From: Pseudomonas silvicola
GTDB lineage: Bacteria > Pseudomonadota > Gammaproteobacteria > Pseudomonadales > Pseudomonadaceae
Reading direction: 5' to 3'
Assembly (NCBI RefSeq): GCF_026651855.1
Contig: NZ_CP093280.1
Span: forward strand, 5,248,001 to 5,312,000
Length of the DNA: 64,000 nt
Shown: positions 41,348 to 50,974 of the stretch, in pieces
Layout of the letters: each line of letters opens with the position of its first letter
How positions within the stretch are numbered: the first letter of the stretch is position 1
The notes under the pieces: generated by a model
Database searches by the model: none
Told to the model about the DNA's origin: nothing
What the model saw: the letters and a program-made list of their open reading frames with translations, nothing else
Program-made: the position numbers and the translations under genes

Positions 41348-42694
41348 TTGAGCAATCAATCCACTCCGCACTCTCCCCTCGCCCGCCTGTGCGATAAAAT
41401 CGGCATTCCCTACCCCCTTTTCTGGGGCTTCGTCGGCCTGTTGATCTTCATGATCGGCGACGGCGTCGAACTCGGTTACCTCTCACCCTTCCTCAGCCAG
41501 CGCGGCATGGCCGAAAACCATATCGCCATGGTCTTCACCCTGTATGGCGTCACCGTCGGCATTTCGTCGTGGCTCGCCGGTGCGCTGTCCAACCTGTGGG
41601 GCCCCAAGCGCGTCATGATGCTGGGCCTGGTGATCTGGAGCGTCTTCGAAGCGCTGTTCCTGGTCTACGGGCTGCAAAAGCTCAGCTACCCGATGATCCT
41701 GCTGACCTATGGCCTGCGCGGCTTTGGCTACCCACTGTTCGCCTACGGCTTCCTGGTGTGGATCGCCGCGGCCACGCCATCGCGCAAGATGGGCCTGGCA
41801 GTGGGCTGGTTCTGGGTAGCGTATGCGGCAGGCCTGCCGACCCTGGGGTCACTGGTGGCCAGCATCAGTATCCCGGTGATCGGCGCGCTGCAAACGTTCT
41901 GGCTGTCGTTCGGGCTGGTGGTCATCGGCGGCGTGATCGGCCTGGTCGGCATGCGTGAAGCCCACGGCATGCGCCGCCTGGCACCGGAGGGGGAAAAGCC
42001 GCTGGTGTCGATGGCCAAGAACATCACCATCATGTGGACCCAGCCAAAAGTCTCACTGGCCGGCCTGGTGCGGGTGATCAACACGGCGTCCATGTTCGGT
42101 TTCCTGGTGGTGATGCCCGGGTTCTTCATGCATACCGTGGGCTTTACCCTGGAGCAATGGCTGCGCCTGCTGACCATCGTGTTCGTGTTCAACATCATCG
42201 GCAACATGACGTCCAGCGTCATCAGCACGCGCATCGGGTACCGCAACACCATCCTGTGGCTGGGCGCCGTGGGCAGCACCCTCAGTACGCCGCTGTTCTT
42301 CTTCATGCCCCAGGCCTTTCCGCACAACTTCATGCTAGCCTCGGTGTTCGGTGCGTTCTATGGCCTGACCCTGGCGTGCTTCGTGCCGCTGTCGGCCCTG
42401 GCCCCGGCGCTGGCGCCGCAGAACAAGGCGGCCGCGCTGTCGGTGCTGAGCCTGGGCGCGGGTGCTTCGACGTGGGTCGGCCCTGCGGTGGTGGCGATCT
42501 TCAGCGAGCGATTCGGCCTGGAAGGTGTAGTGTGGGCGTTTTCCGGGCTGTACGCCCTGAGTGCGGTGATGACCGTGTTCCTGCGCGACCCGGAACCGGT
42601 GCATGAGCCGGTGCTGACCCCGGCCAAGCGCCGGATCAAGGTGCGGGTACCGCGCCTGGATTACCGCTGGGCCCATGCGACCCGCGCCGACTGA
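41348..42694 (+). CDS. MFS transporter of the polyol/sugar-alcohol permease group (RbtT/DalT/CsbX-like)
   Basis: This 448-residue 12-helix transporter has the group's N-terminal signature GIPYPLFWGFVGLLIFMIGDGVELGYLSPFL. Later segments are NLWGPKRVMMLGLVIWSVFEALFLVYGLQ and YGLRGFGYPLFAYGFLVWIAAATPSRKMGLAVGWFWVAYA. Members import ribitol, arabitol and related polyols. The start is TTG at 41348, placed eight bases after AAGGAA; the nearest ATG is not in frame with a ribosome site. LacI-type boxes lie upstream. A periplasmic sorbitol-type dehydrogenase is encoded 3 kb away, which fits polyol use. Confidence 0.85.
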   Translation: MSNQSTPHSPLARLCDKIGIPYPLFWGFVGLLIFMIGDGVELGYLSPFLSQRGMAENHIAMVFTLYGVTVGISSWLAGALSNLWGPKRVMMLGLVIWSVFEALFLVYGLQKLSYPMILLTYGLRGFGYPLFAYGFLVWIAAATPSRKMGLAVGWFWVAYAAGLPTLGSLVASISIPVIGALQTFWLSFGLVVIGGVIGLVGMREAHGMRRLAPEGEKPLVSMAKNITIMWTQPKVSLAGLVRVINTASMFGFLVVMPGFFMHTVGFTLEQWLRLLTIVFVFNIIGNMTSSVISTRIGYRNTILWLGAVGSTLSTPLFFFMPQAFPHNFMLASVFGAFYGLTLACFVPLSALAPALAPQNKAAALSVLSLGAGASTWVGPAVVAIFSERFGLEGVVWAFSGLYALSAVMTVFLRDPEPVHEPVLTPAKRRIKVRVPRLDYRWAHATRAD

Positions 42695-42704
42695 GCGCGG
42701 GGCC

Positions 42705-42728
42705 TGACACGGCCGCAAGGCCGCGTCA
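42705..42728. terminator. Hairpin between convergent genes, possible bidirectional terminator
   Basis: TGACACGGCC-GCAA-GGCCGCGTCA forms a ten-base stem with one mismatch and a stable GCAA tetraloop. It sits ten bases after the transporter stop and nine before the thiolase stop. There is no T-tract, so termination efficiency is uncertain. Confidence 0.55.
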
Positions 42729-42736
42729 CAGGTCTG

Positions 42737-43918
42737 TCAGGGGCGTTCCAGCGCCAGGGCAACGCCCTGACCACCGCCGATGCACAAGGTCGCCAGACCT
42801 TTCCTGACATCGCGCTTGATCATTTCATGCAGCAGGGTCACCAGCACCCGGCACCCCGATGCCCCAATGGGGTGGCCCAAGGCGATGGCACCGCCATTGA
42901 CGTTGACCTTGGCAGCGTCCCATCCCAGTTCCTGCCCCACCGCCAACGCCTGCGCGGCAAAGGCTTCGTTGGCTTCGATCAAGTCCAGTTGCTCGAGGGT
43001 CCAGCCAGCCTTTTCCAGGCAACGGCGCGTAGCGCTCACCGGGCCGATGCCCATGATGGCCGGGTCGACGCCCGCGTTGGCATAGGCGGCGACGCGCGCC
43101 AGCACCGGGAGGCCCAGTTGCCGGGCCTTGGCGGCGCTCATGAGGATGACGGCGGCGGCGCCATCGTTCAGCGACGAAGCATTACCGGCCGTGACGGTAC
43201 CGTCTTTCTTGAACGCCGGCTTGAGCTTGGCCAGGCTCTCGGCCGTGGTCCCGGCGCGGGGCTGTTCGTCCGTTGCAAAGGCCACGGGGTCACCCTTGCG
43301 CTGGGGTATCAGGATGGGGGTGATCTCGGCCACGAAGCGCCCGGCTTCGATGGCGGCCGCCGCCTTGGCCTGGGACTGCGCGGCGAAGGCGTCCTGGGCT
43401 TCACGGCTGACGCTGTACTTGTCCACCAGGTTCTCGGCAGTGATGCCCATGTGGTAGTCGTTGAACGCATCCCACAAGCCGTCGCTGATCATGGTATCGA
43501 CGAGGGCCGCGTGGCCCATGCGCAGGCCGGTACGGGCACCCGGCAGTACGTAGTTGGCCAGGCTCATGTTTTCCTGGCCACCGGCGATGATCACCTCGGC
43601 GTCGCCACAGCGAATCGCCTGGGCGCCCAGATGCAAGGCCTTGAGGCCCGAGCCGCAGACCTTGTTCAGGGTCATGGCCGGCACGGCCGCAGGGAGCCCG
43701 GCCTTGATCGCGGCCTGGCGCGCGGGGTTCTGGCCAGCGCCGGCGGTCAGCACCTGGCCGAGGATCACTTCGTCCACCTGGCTGCCGTCCAGGCGCGTCT
43801 GGGCCAGCAACTGGCGGATCACGGCGGCCCCCAGGTCAACGGCCGGGATGGCTGCCAGGGCGCCCTGGAAACTGCCGACCGCGGTGCGGGTGGCGGCGAC
43901 GATGACGACGTCTTGCAT
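42737..43918 (-). CDS. Acetyl-CoA C-acetyltransferase (thiolase)
   Basis: The 393-residue thiolase has the acyl-acceptor Cys88 in [19 protein letters not shown], the histidine in [28 protein letters not shown], and the second cysteine C379 in [13 protein letters not shown]. Length and motifs fit biosynthetic or degradative acetoacetyl-CoA thiolases (AtoB/PhaA group). It has no beta-oxidation or PHB partner beside it and is probably one of several paralogues. The start agrees with the usual N-terminus ([21 protein letters not shown]). Confidence 0.92.
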   Translation of the reverse strand: MQDVVIVAATRTAVGSFQGALAAIPAVDLGAAVIRQLLAQTRLDGSQVDEVILGQVLTAGAGQNPARQAAIKAGLPAAVPAMTLNKVCGSGLKALHLGAQAIRCGDAEVIIAGGQENMSLANYVLPGARTGLRMGHAALVDTMISDGLWDAFNDYHMGITAENLVDKYSVSREAQDAFAAQSQAKAAAAIEAGRFVAEITPILIPQRKGDPVAFATDEQPRAGTTAESLAKLKPAFKKDGTVTAGNASSLNDGAAAVILMSAAKARQLGLPVLARVAAYANAGVDPAIMGIGPVSATRRCLEKAGWTLEQLDLIEANEAFAAQALAVGQELGWDAAKVNVNGGAIALGHPIGASGCRVLVTLLHEMIKRDVRKGLATLCIGGGQGVALALERP

Positions 43919-44037
43919 GGTGATACCTCGTTGTTATTAGGTGCTGGGAACTGGAGAAGCTCGCTGGCAAGCCACCACCGATTGTCCCGCTGGAACATTG
44001 TTTTGATAAATTTGTTTTTCAAAGCAGTTGATGAGTT

Positions 44038-45627
44038 TCAGTTATCAATCTGCCCCACACTGCGCAACGCCAGGGCCACGGCGGTCAGGGTCGAATTCAC
44101 GGTGGCCGAGGTGGGCATCACCCCAGTGCCGCACAGAAACAGGTTGTCATGTTGATGGCAGCGGCCGAACCCATCGCACACCGAGCCAGCCCCGTCGTGG
44201 CCCATGCTCAACGTACCGGTGATGTGCTGGTTGTTGGAAAACGCGCCGTCGGCACTATGGCGCAGGTTGCTGGCCCCCATCAAGCGGGCGATGGCGAGGA
44301 AGTCCTGGCGCGAGGCCTGGGCGCCGCGCCGGGTGTAGTCGTCGATGGCATAGTGCAGGCGCGGCGTGGGCAGGCCCAGTTTGTCACGACGGTCGCTGAG
44401 GGTAACGCGGTTGTCCGGGTGCGGCAGTTGTTCCAGCACATCCTTGACGCTCATTTCGAACGCCGCGCGGTGGCGCAGTTGGGTCTTGAACGCCGGCCCG
44501 TAGACCCCGGCCTTGAGCAACGCCTCGGTCGCGGTATCCACCCGGGAAACGTTGGTGAAGTCCAGCCGATAGGCCGCCCGATGGCGGCGAAAGTCACCGT
44601 CGCGCAGGGTATTGATGGAACTGGGGCTTTGCGGGCCCCGGCCCAGCCACAGTTCCTCATCGGCGTCGAAACTCAGGGAGGTACTGGGGTGATCCATGAG
44701 GTGGCGGCCCACGTTTCCGGACCCATTGGCCAGGCCCTGGGGATAGCGGTCGCTGGCCGACATCAACAGCAACTTGGGGCTTTCGATGCCGTTGGCGGCG
44801 AGAATGAAGGTACTGCCCGTGACCCGATACGTCTGCTTGTCGGGGTCGTAATAGTGCGCGGCGACGATCCGGCCTTGCTCATCATGCTCCAGGCGGTACA
44901 CCACCGCTCGGGTCTGCAACCGCACGCCGGCGGCCAGCGCCTGCTGGATGGCGATACCACCGTGGTACTGGGCATTGATCGGGCAGATGGGCTGGCAACT
45001 GTTGCTGGCACAGCACGGCGGCCGGCCGTCGTAGACCTGGCTATTGCGCGCGGCAGTATTGCCTACCACCCGGTAGGCCGGCGCCAGACGTTCGCGGATG
45101 CGCGCCATGGCGTAGGGTTCGGCCACGGGGGCCATGGGCAGCGGGTCGCGACGCGGGGAACCGGTGTTGTCGGCACCGGAGACGCCCATCAGCCGTTCGG
45201 CCTGATGGTAGAAAGGCTCCAGGTCGTCATAGCTCAAGGGCCAGTCCACGCCCACGCCATACAGGCTCTTGAGGCGAAAGTCATTGGGCAGCAGGCGCCA
45301 GGCTTGCGCCGCCCAGTGCCAACTGGTGCCACCCACGCCACGGATGTACTGGGTCTGATAGGGATAGGGCCCGGCCTGGTCGAGGTAGTCGTTGGGCTCG
45401 GGCTGGTAGAGGGGGTGCGGTGCCCAGTCATGGAAGGGGTACGGCGCCAGCCAGTCGTGCTTGCGTGGCGAGGCGCGAAATGCCGCCACCACCTGGGCAT
45501 GGTCGATCTCGCCGCCCGCTTCCAGGATCAACACCGAAGCGCCCCGCTCTGCCAGGCGCCGCGCCGCCGTGGCGCCGACAATGCCACTGCCGATCACCAC
45601 TACATCGGCGCTGAGGGCTTCAGCCAT
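44038..45627 (-). CDS. GMC oxidoreductase, FAD-dependent sugar/polyol dehydrogenase large subunit
   Basis: This 529-residue flavoprotein has the FAD fold at residues 9-35 (DVVVIGSGIVGATAARRLAERGASVLILEAGG). It carries the cysteine-rich segment PPCCASNSCQPICPINAQYHG, found in membrane-bound gluconate/sorbitol-type dehydrogenases where it can hold an iron-sulfur centre. The C-terminal GMC end is SMGHDGAGSVCDGFGRCHQHDNLFLCGTGVMPTSATVNSTLTAVALALR. Its ATG lies within the last codons of the small-subunit gene (8-base overlap), so the two are co-translated. Such complexes oxidise sugars or polyols in the periplasm and pass electrons to a cytochrome c subunit, whose gene is not adjacent here. Confidence 0.88.
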   Translation of the reverse strand: MAEALSADVVVIGSGIVGATAARRLAERGASVLILEAGGEIDHAQVVAAFRASPRKHDWLAPYPFHDWAPHPLYQPEPNDYLDQAGPYPYQTQYIRGVGGTSWHWAAQAWRLLPNDFRLKSLYGVGVDWPLSYDDLEPFYHQAERLMGVSGADNTGSPRRDPLPMAPVAEPYAMARIRERLAPAYRVVGNTAARNSQVYDGRPPCCASNSCQPICPINAQYHGGIAIQQALAAGVRLQTRAVVYRLEHDEQGRIVAAHYYDPDKQTYRVTGSTFILAANGIESPKLLLMSASDRYPQGLANGSGNVGRHLMDHPSTSLSFDADEELWLGRGPQSPSSINTLRDGDFRRHRAAYRLDFTNVSRVDTATEALLKAGVYGPAFKTQLRHRAAFEMSVKDVLEQLPHPDNRVTLSDRRDKLGLPTPRLHYAIDDYTRRGAQASRQDFLAIARLMGASNLRHSADGAFSNNQHITGTLSMGHDGAGSVCDGFGRCHQHDNLFLCGTGVMPTSATVNSTLTAVALALRSVGQIDN

Positions 45628-46117
45628 GCTCGGCGCTCCCCTGGGGCTTGGCCGCCCACACGCCATAGCCGCCCAAGGCAAAGCTGGGCGGCTGCAGCAC
45701 GTCGGCGACCATACGCGCATTGAGGGCTTGCTCGTACGCTACGCAGCGCGCCTGCGTGCCGCTGCCTACCACTCCCATGAACCAGGCACGGGCCAACACG
45801 CTGGGCACCTTGGCCAAGGGCGATTGCTCGGTGTCAAGGGTGGCCTGCAGGGTGGCGGGGTCGAGGTGGCGGGCTTCCATCAGTCTGAGCAACTGGCTGG
45901 CCTGGTCCGCAAAGGCCGGATATTGCTGGGTCAGGGCCAGGTACAGAGCATTGGCCAGGTCGCGGTCCAGGGCTTGCTGGCCAGCGATCAGTGCCGACAA
46001 GGCGAGGAAATCGCCTTGAGCCTGGCTGCCTACCGGCTCAGCCAGGGCAAAGGGGATGTGCGCGGCGGTCCAGGCACCCAGCAGGGCCTTGAGCAGGGTT
46101 CGGCGGGGTGGGTTCAT
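45620..46117 (-). CDS. Sugar/polyol dehydrogenase small subunit with TAT signal
   Basis: The 165-residue protein begins MNPPRRTLLKALLGAWTAAHIPFALA, a twin-arginine signal, and continues with the FLALSALIAGQQALDRDLANALYLAL and WFMGVVG..CVAYEQALNA segments typical of gluconate 2-dehydrogenase/sorbitol dehydrogenase small subunits. It is needed for folding and co-export of the large flavoprotein subunit through the TAT pathway. The ATG chosen is ten bases after GGAG; two in-frame ATGs upstream would only lengthen the leader. Confidence 0.83.
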   Translation of the reverse strand: MNPPRRTLLKALLGAWTAAHIPFALAEPVGSQAQGDFLALSALIAGQQALDRDLANALYLALTQQYPAFADQASQLLRLMEARHLDPATLQATLDTEQSPLAKVPSVLARAWFMGVVGSGTQARCVAYEQALNARMVADVLQPPSFALGGYGVWAAKPQGSAEHG

Positions 46118-46205
46118 GGCGTCCATTCTCCGGGGCATCGCTGTTGGAACACGATGCCTCGGAGAAATTCAGGCCCAAGGGGCAATTATGGCGCCCGTTG
46201 CTGAA

Positions 46206-48530
46206 TCAGGCGACAGCCGCAGAAATGAGGTTGCTGGCGCTGGCCTTCTCCACCTTGATGGCGATGAACTTGGAGGTTGGCGTGTAAGTGCGGTCACCGT
46301 AACTTTCCAACGGCACCAACGGGTTGGTTTCCGGGTAGTAGGCGGCTGCCTGGCCCTCGGGGATGTCGTAGGCAATCAAGGTGAAACCCTTGACCCGACG
46401 CTCGCGGTTGTCGTCCCACAGCGCTACCAGGTCGACCTTGTCACCCGGTTGCAAGCCCAGCTTGCGGATATCGGCTTCACTGACGAACACGACGTCACGC
46501 ATGCCATACACACCGCGGTAGCGGTCGTCCAGGCCGTACAGGGTAGTGTTGTACTGATCGTGGGAACGCATGGTCTGCAGAATCAGGTCAGGCGTCACGT
46601 TCATCTTGCGTACACCGGCGTTCACCAGGTCATCCGGCAGGAGGCTGGCGGTGAACTGGGCCTTGCCGCTGGCGGTTTTCCATACGCGCTGGGCGGCGCT
46701 GTTGCCCAGGTGGAAACCGCCCGGGTGCTGCAGGCGCTCGTTGAAGTTGGCGAAGCCTGGCAGGGTGTCGGCGATCAGGTCGCGGATGCGGCTGTAGTCG
46801 CCCACCAGCCAGTGCCAGTCCACCGGATGGTTGCCCAGGGTGGCGGCGGCCATGCCGGCGATGATCGCAGGCTCCGAGCGCAGGGCCGGCGACCGCGGTT
46901 TCAGCTGGCCGTGGGAAATGTGCACCATGCTGAAGGTGTCTTCCACCGTGATGCCCTGGGGGCCATTGACCTGCACATCGATCTCGGTACGGCCCAGGCA
47001 CGGCAGAATCAGCGCGTCACGCCCCGTGACCAGGTGGCTGCGGTTGAGCTTGGTGGCAATATGAACCGTCAGGTCGCATTTGCGCAGTGCCTCATGGGTA
47101 CGGGGAGTATCCGGGGTGGCCTGGGCGAAGTTGCCGCCCAGGGCGATGAATACCTTGGCCTCGCCGCGCTCCATGGCGCCGATGGCCTGGACCGCGTTAT
47201 GCCCGACTTCACGGGGCACGGTGAACTTGAAGCGTTGCTCGATGGCGTCCAGCAGGGCTTTCGACGGTTTCTCGTCGATGCCCATGGTGCGGTCGCCTTG
47301 CACGTTGCTGTGGCCCCGCACCGGCGACAGGCCGGCACCCGGGCGACCGACATTGCCGCGCAACAGTTGTACGTTGATCACTTCCTGGATGGTCGGCACC
47401 GAGTGCTTGTGCTGGGTCAGGCCCATGGCCCAGCACATGATGACCCGTTCGGCCTTGCGGTACATGGCGGCGGCCATCTCGATATCGGCCAGGCTCAGGC
47501 CCGACTGCTCGATGATGTGCGGCCACGGCGTAGCGTCGACTTCGGCCAGGTAGGCGTCCATCCCGGTGGTGTGTTCCTCAATGAAGGCGTGGTCGAACAC
47601 CGCCGGCTCACCGCTGGCCTGGGCGTCGCGCTCCCATTGCAGCAGAAACTTGGCCATGCCGCGGAACAGCGCCATGTCGCCGCCCAGGGCCGGGCGCAGG
47701 TAGGCCGAACTGGTGGGCTTGGAGCCGTTGCCGAGCATTTCCAGCGGGTGCTGCGGGTGCTGGAAACGCTCCAGGCCACGCTCCTTGAGCGGGTTGATGC
47801 AGATCACCTGGGCGCCACGCTCCACCGCTTCGCGCAGCGGTTCGAGCATGCGCGGGTGGTTGGTGCCGGGGTTCTGGCCGATCACGAAGATGGCATCGGC
47901 GTGCTCCAGGTCGTGGAATACCACGGTGCCCTTGCCCACGCCCAGGGTCTCTTTCATGCTCACGCCACTGGCTTCGTGGCACATGTTGGAGCAGTCGGGG
48001 AAGTTGTTGGTACCGAAGGCACGTACGAACAGCTGGTACAGGAACGCGGCTTCGTTGCTGGCCCGGCCCGAGGTGTAGAACTCGGCCTGGTGCGGCGACT
48101 CCAGGGCGTTCAAGTGGCGGGCGATCAGCGCGTAGGCATCTTCCCAGCTGGTTTCCACGTATTTGTCGGTAGCAGCGTCGTAACGCATGGGGTGGGTCAA
48201 GCGGCCCTGGTATTCAAGCCAGTAGTCGGTCTGCGCGGCCAGAGCCGACACCGAATGTTGGGCGAAAAACGCCGGGGTCACCAGGCGGCCAGTGGCTTCC
48301 CAGTTGACCGCCTTGGCGCCGTTCTCGCAGAACTTGACCATGCCGTTTTCCGGCGACTCGCCCCACGCGCAACCCGGGCAGTCGAAGCCGCCGTTCTGGT
48401 TGGTCTTGAGCATGGCGCGGATGTTGGTGAGTGCCTTCTTGCTGCCCAGCCAGCTGCGCGTCACCGCCACCAGGGCGCCCCAACCAGCGGCGGCACCTTT
48501 ATAGGGTTTATAGCGTTCGACCTGGGACAT
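46206..48530 (-). CDS. FdhF/YdeP-family molybdopterin oxidoreductase
   Basis: This 774-residue molybdenum enzyme has an N-terminal cysteine motif (GGFDCPGCAWG..KFCENGAK, for an iron-sulfur site). The molybdopterin domain includes SGRASNEAAFLYQLFVRAFGTNNFPDCSNMCHEASGVSMKETLGVGKGTVVFHDLEHADAIFVIGQNPGTNHPRM. The C-terminal dinucleotide-binding domain includes TLYGLDDRYRGVYGMRDVVFVSEADIRKLGLQPGDKVDLVA. It is related to formate dehydrogenase H but belongs to the YdeP branch, whose substrate is unclear; in E. coli YdeP is linked to acid resistance. An FdhD partner is not in the window. It is divergent from moaA. Confidence 0.88.
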   Translation of the reverse strand: MSQVERYKPYKGAAAGWGALVAVTRSWLGSKKALTNIRAMLKTNQNGGFDCPGCAWGESPENGMVKFCENGAKAVNWEATGRLVTPAFFAQHSVSALAAQTDYWLEYQGRLTHPMRYDAATDKYVETSWEDAYALIARHLNALESPHQAEFYTSGRASNEAAFLYQLFVRAFGTNNFPDCSNMCHEASGVSMKETLGVGKGTVVFHDLEHADAIFVIGQNPGTNHPRMLEPLREAVERGAQVICINPLKERGLERFQHPQHPLEMLGNGSKPTSSAYLRPALGGDMALFRGMAKFLLQWERDAQASGEPAVFDHAFIEEHTTGMDAYLAEVDATPWPHIIEQSGLSLADIEMAAAMYRKAERVIMCWAMGLTQHKHSVPTIQEVINVQLLRGNVGRPGAGLSPVRGHSNVQGDRTMGIDEKPSKALLDAIEQRFKFTVPREVGHNAVQAIGAMERGEAKVFIALGGNFAQATPDTPRTHEALRKCDLTVHIATKLNRSHLVTGRDALILPCLGRTEIDVQVNGPQGITVEDTFSMVHISHGQLKPRSPALRSEPAIIAGMAAATLGNHPVDWHWLVGDYSRIRDLIADTLPGFANFNERLQHPGGFHLGNSAAQRVWKTASGKAQFTASLLPDDLVNAGVRKMNVTPDLILQTMRSHDQYNTTLYGLDDRYRGVYGMRDVVFVSEADIRKLGLQPGDKVDLVALWDDNRERRVKGFTLIAYDIPEGQAAAYYPETNPLVPLESYGDRTYTPTSKFIAIKVEKASASNLISAAVA

Positions 48531-48612
48531 TGGGGCACTCCGTGAGGCAATGAATTCAGAATGTCAGGCTATGCCCGGGTCGCACAGGTGTCCAATCGCT
48601 ATTAGTGACTGC

Positions 48613-48657
48613 ACGATCGACGGGCTCTATCACATGACGATAGACCCCATCGATCGT
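48613..48657. promoter_or_regulatory. Large inverted repeat in the divergent molybdoenzyme-moaA promoter region
   Basis: Two 19-base arms, ACGATCGACGGGCTCTATC (48613-48631) and GATAGACCCCATCGATCGT (48639-48657), pair with only two mismatches around a 7-base centre, embedding CTATC-N7-GATAG. Further CTAT/ATAG tetrads flank it. Spaced ATAG/CTAT half-sites are typical of LysR-type sites of the OxyR style, and a LysR gene lies just beyond moaA. The 203-bp spacer (48531-48733) holds no gene. Confidence 0.6.
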
Positions 48658-48733
48658 CTATTCGCTCGAAGTAATTAGACCTGGCGCCCGTGGCGTTTTA
48701 TTCTGGATACATAATCTGCCCCAAGAGGTGTAC

Positions 48734-49732
48734 ATGGCTGACCGGATGCTGATCGATGGCTTCGCCCGACGCGTCGACTATGTGCGCCTGTCGGTGACCG
48801 ACCGCTGCGATTTCCGTTGCGTGTACTGCATGGCCGAGGACATGACGTTCCTGCCGCGCCAGCGCATCCTCAGCCTGGAAGAGATCGCCGAACTGGCTGA
48901 GCGCTTCGTTGCCCTGGGCACCCGCAAGATCCGTCTCACCGGTGGCGAGCCGCTGGTGCGGCAGGGCATCGTCGGGCTGTGCGAACGCATCGCTGCCCTG
49001 CCCGGCCTGCGCGAACTGTGCATGACCACCAACGGGTCGCAATTGGGCCACCTGGCCCAGCCGCTCAAGGATGCCGGGGTCAACCGCCTGAACATCAGCC
49101 TCGACAGCCTGGACCCGGCACGCTTTCGCGAGCTGACCCGCACCGGCGACCTGCACAAGGTCATCGAGGGAATCGATGCAGCCAACGCCGCCGGCTTTAC
49201 CCACACCAAGCTCAACTGCGTGGTGATGAAGGGCCGCAACGACGACGAGATCAACGACCTGGTGGCGTTCGCCATCCACCGTGGCCTGGACATTTCCTTT
49301 ATAGAAGAGATGCCGCTTGGGGTGATCAGCGAGCACAGCCGTGCCGGTGCGTTTTTCTCCAGTGCCCAGGTGCGTGAGGTCATCAGCCAGCGCTATACCC
49401 TGCTCGACTCCGCCGAATCCACCCAGGGCCCGTCGCGCTACTGGCGCCTGGCCGAAGCCCCGGCCATTCGCATCGGCTTCATCTCGCCCCACAGCCATAA
49501 CTTCTGCGCCACCTGCAACCGCGTGCGCGTCACTGTCGAGGGCCGGTTGCTGCTGTGCCTGGGCAATGAGCACGCCGTGGACCTCAAGGCCGTGCTGCGT
49601 GCCCACCCGGGGCAGCCGCAGAAAGTCGAGCAGGCCATTGTCGACGCCATGAAGATCAAGCCCTACCGGCACGACTTTCAGCTCAATGACGACGTACAGG
49701 TGGTACGCTTCATGAACATGACCGGCGGCTGA
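48734..49732 (+). CDS. moaA: GTP 3',8-cyclase, molybdenum cofactor synthesis protein A
   Basis: This radical-SAM enzyme converts GTP to the cyclised precursor of molybdopterin. The 332 residues hold the N-terminal 4Fe-4S cysteines C25, C29 and C32 in [28 protein letters not shown] follows, then the C-terminal cluster cysteines in [22 protein letters not shown], and the peptide ends in the conserved Gly-Gly tail. AGAGGTG before the ATG at 48734 sets the start. Pairing with a divergent molybdoenzyme suggests a copy dedicated to supplying cofactor for it; Pseudomonas genomes often have more than one moaA. Confidence 0.95.
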   Translation: MADRMLIDGFARRVDYVRLSVTDRCDFRCVYCMAEDMTFLPRQRILSLEEIAELAERFVALGTRKIRLTGGEPLVRQGIVGLCERIAALPGLRELCMTTNGSQLGHLAQPLKDAGVNRLNISLDSLDPARFRELTRTGDLHKVIEGIDAANAAGFTHTKLNCVVMKGRNDDEINDLVAFAIHRGLDISFIEEMPLGVISEHSRAGAFFSSAQVREVISQRYTLLDSAESTQGPSRYWRLAEAPAIRIGFISPHSHNFCATCNRVRVTVEGRLLLCLGNEHAVDLKAVLRAHPGQPQKVEQAIVDAMKIKPYRHDFQLNDDVQVVRFMNMTGG

Positions 49733-49763
49733 CCCGGTCGCCCCTGGACGGTCAGGACCAGGA

Positions 49764-49860
49764 TGCTGTGGGCCCGGGCGAAGCTCGGGAACGACCCACC
49801 GCGCACTGGCTGCCCTACCGCAGCGCCTGTTTCCCGAGCTTCGCCCGGTCCCACAGGGAT
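49764..49860. repeat. Inverted pair of REP elements
   Basis: TGTGGGCCCGGGCGAAGCTCGGGAA at about 49767-49791 and its inverted copy TTTCCCGAGCTTCGCCCGGTCCCACA at about 49829-49856 flank some 37 bp, the classic paired REP arrangement. It can fold into a large cruciform or RNA hairpin and probably protects or ends the moaA transcript. Confidence 0.75.
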
Positions 49861-49909
49861 AACAGCGCCTAGGCCTTAGCCGCCCACCCGCCCGACTGAC
49901 CACCCGGTA

Positions 49910-50800
49910 ATGCCCTTGGATATCAAACAACTCAAATTCCTGATCGCCCTCGACCAGACTCGCCACTTCGGCCAGGCCGCGGCGCGCTGCAACATCACCC
50001 AGCCGACCTTGTCCATGCGCTTGCGCAACCTGGAAGACGAACTCAATATCGTGCTGGTCAACCGCGGCCAGCGCTTCGAGGGCTTCACCCCGGCGGGCGA
50101 GCGGGTGCTGGCCTGGGCGCGTACGCTGATCGCGGCCCACGATGGCCTGTATGCCGAAGCAGCCGCGTGCCGTGGGCAACTGATCGGTGACCTGCGCCTG
50201 GGCATGGTGCCCCTGAGCAGTTTCAACACCACCCAGTTCATCCAGGCCCTGGCCAAGGACTTTCCGGAACTGGGGTTCAGTGTCTCGACCATGACCAGCG
50301 ACGATATCGTCGCCGCCCTGGCCAATAATCAGGTGGACCTGGGCATCTGTTACCTGGACCAGGTCAACGCCAGCCATTTCGAATTCTTCGAACTGTCGTC
50401 CACGCGCATCGGCGTACTCTACGACACGCGCTTCTTCACCTTCGACAGCCCGCAGATCAGCTGGGAGGCTGCCGCCGAGCTGCCCCTGGGGATGATCCTC
50501 AACGGCATGCACTTTCGCAAATCGGTGGACCTGAGCTTTCGCAGCCGCGGGCTGACCCCGCGGCCGGTGCTGGAAAGCGATTCCACCTTTCAACTGATCC
50601 AGGCTGTGCAGGCAGGGTTCTGCTGCGCAGTGATGCCGCTGGAGGGGGGATTCGAAGGACTGAGCGAGCACATGGGCGTGCTGGAACTGCCGGATGCCGA
50701 GGTACTGGCGCCGCTGGGGCTGATCATGCGCCGCACGGAACCGCGGTCGGCGGTCGCAGAGAAGTGCTTTGCCCGCGCCCGGGCGTTGTTGAAGGGCTGA
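49910..50800 (+). CDS. LysR-family transcriptional regulator, probable regulator of the adjacent molybdoenzyme locus
   Basis: The 296-residue protein has an N-terminal DNA-binding domain LDIKQLKFLIALDQTRHFGQAAARCNITQPTLSMRLRNLEDELNIVLVNRG (closest in style to OxyR/CysB-type HFGxAAxxCxxxQPTLS) and an effector domain from about 90. No conserved redox cysteine pair of OxyR was evident. It lies in the same orientation as moaA after a REP pair, and a terminator follows at 50931. Regulation of the fdhF-like gene through the inverted repeat at 48613 is inferred from position. Confidence 0.87.
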   Translation: MPLDIKQLKFLIALDQTRHFGQAAARCNITQPTLSMRLRNLEDELNIVLVNRGQRFEGFTPAGERVLAWARTLIAAHDGLYAEAAACRGQLIGDLRLGMVPLSSFNTTQFIQALAKDFPELGFSVSTMTSDDIVAALANNQVDLGICYLDQVNASHFEFFELSSTRIGVLYDTRFFTFDSPQISWEAAAELPLGMILNGMHFRKSVDLSFRSRGLTPRPVLESDSTFQLIQAVQAGFCCAVMPLEGGFEGLSEHMGVLELPDAEVLAPLGLIMRRTEPRSAVAEKCFARARALLKG

Positions 50801-50930
50801 CGTACTTGGGTGGCTGCCGCATTGTTGCTTGCAACGGAATATATCATTGCGTTCTGTTCGCTGGTTCATGATCGGACCCGCTGATACATTGCCGGCCGTC
50901 GAGGTTACCAACTGCTCGACGCCCCGCGTT

Positions 50931-50974
50931 GGGCCATGCCACCTGCTCCCCCTGGGTGGACATGGCCCTTTTTT
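50931..50974 (+). terminator. Rho-independent terminator after the LysR gene
   Basis: The stem GGGCCATG-CCACC pairs with GGTGG-A-CATGGCCC, leaving one bulged A, and is followed by six T. It lies 130 bp after the LysR stop and separates it from the importer operon. Confidence 0.85.

Noticed and set aside
46056..48545. 829-codon plus-strand frame opposite the molybdoenzyme
   Set aside because: Antisense shadow caused by high GC at third positions; the minus-strand product is a complete FdhF/YdeP-like enzyme.
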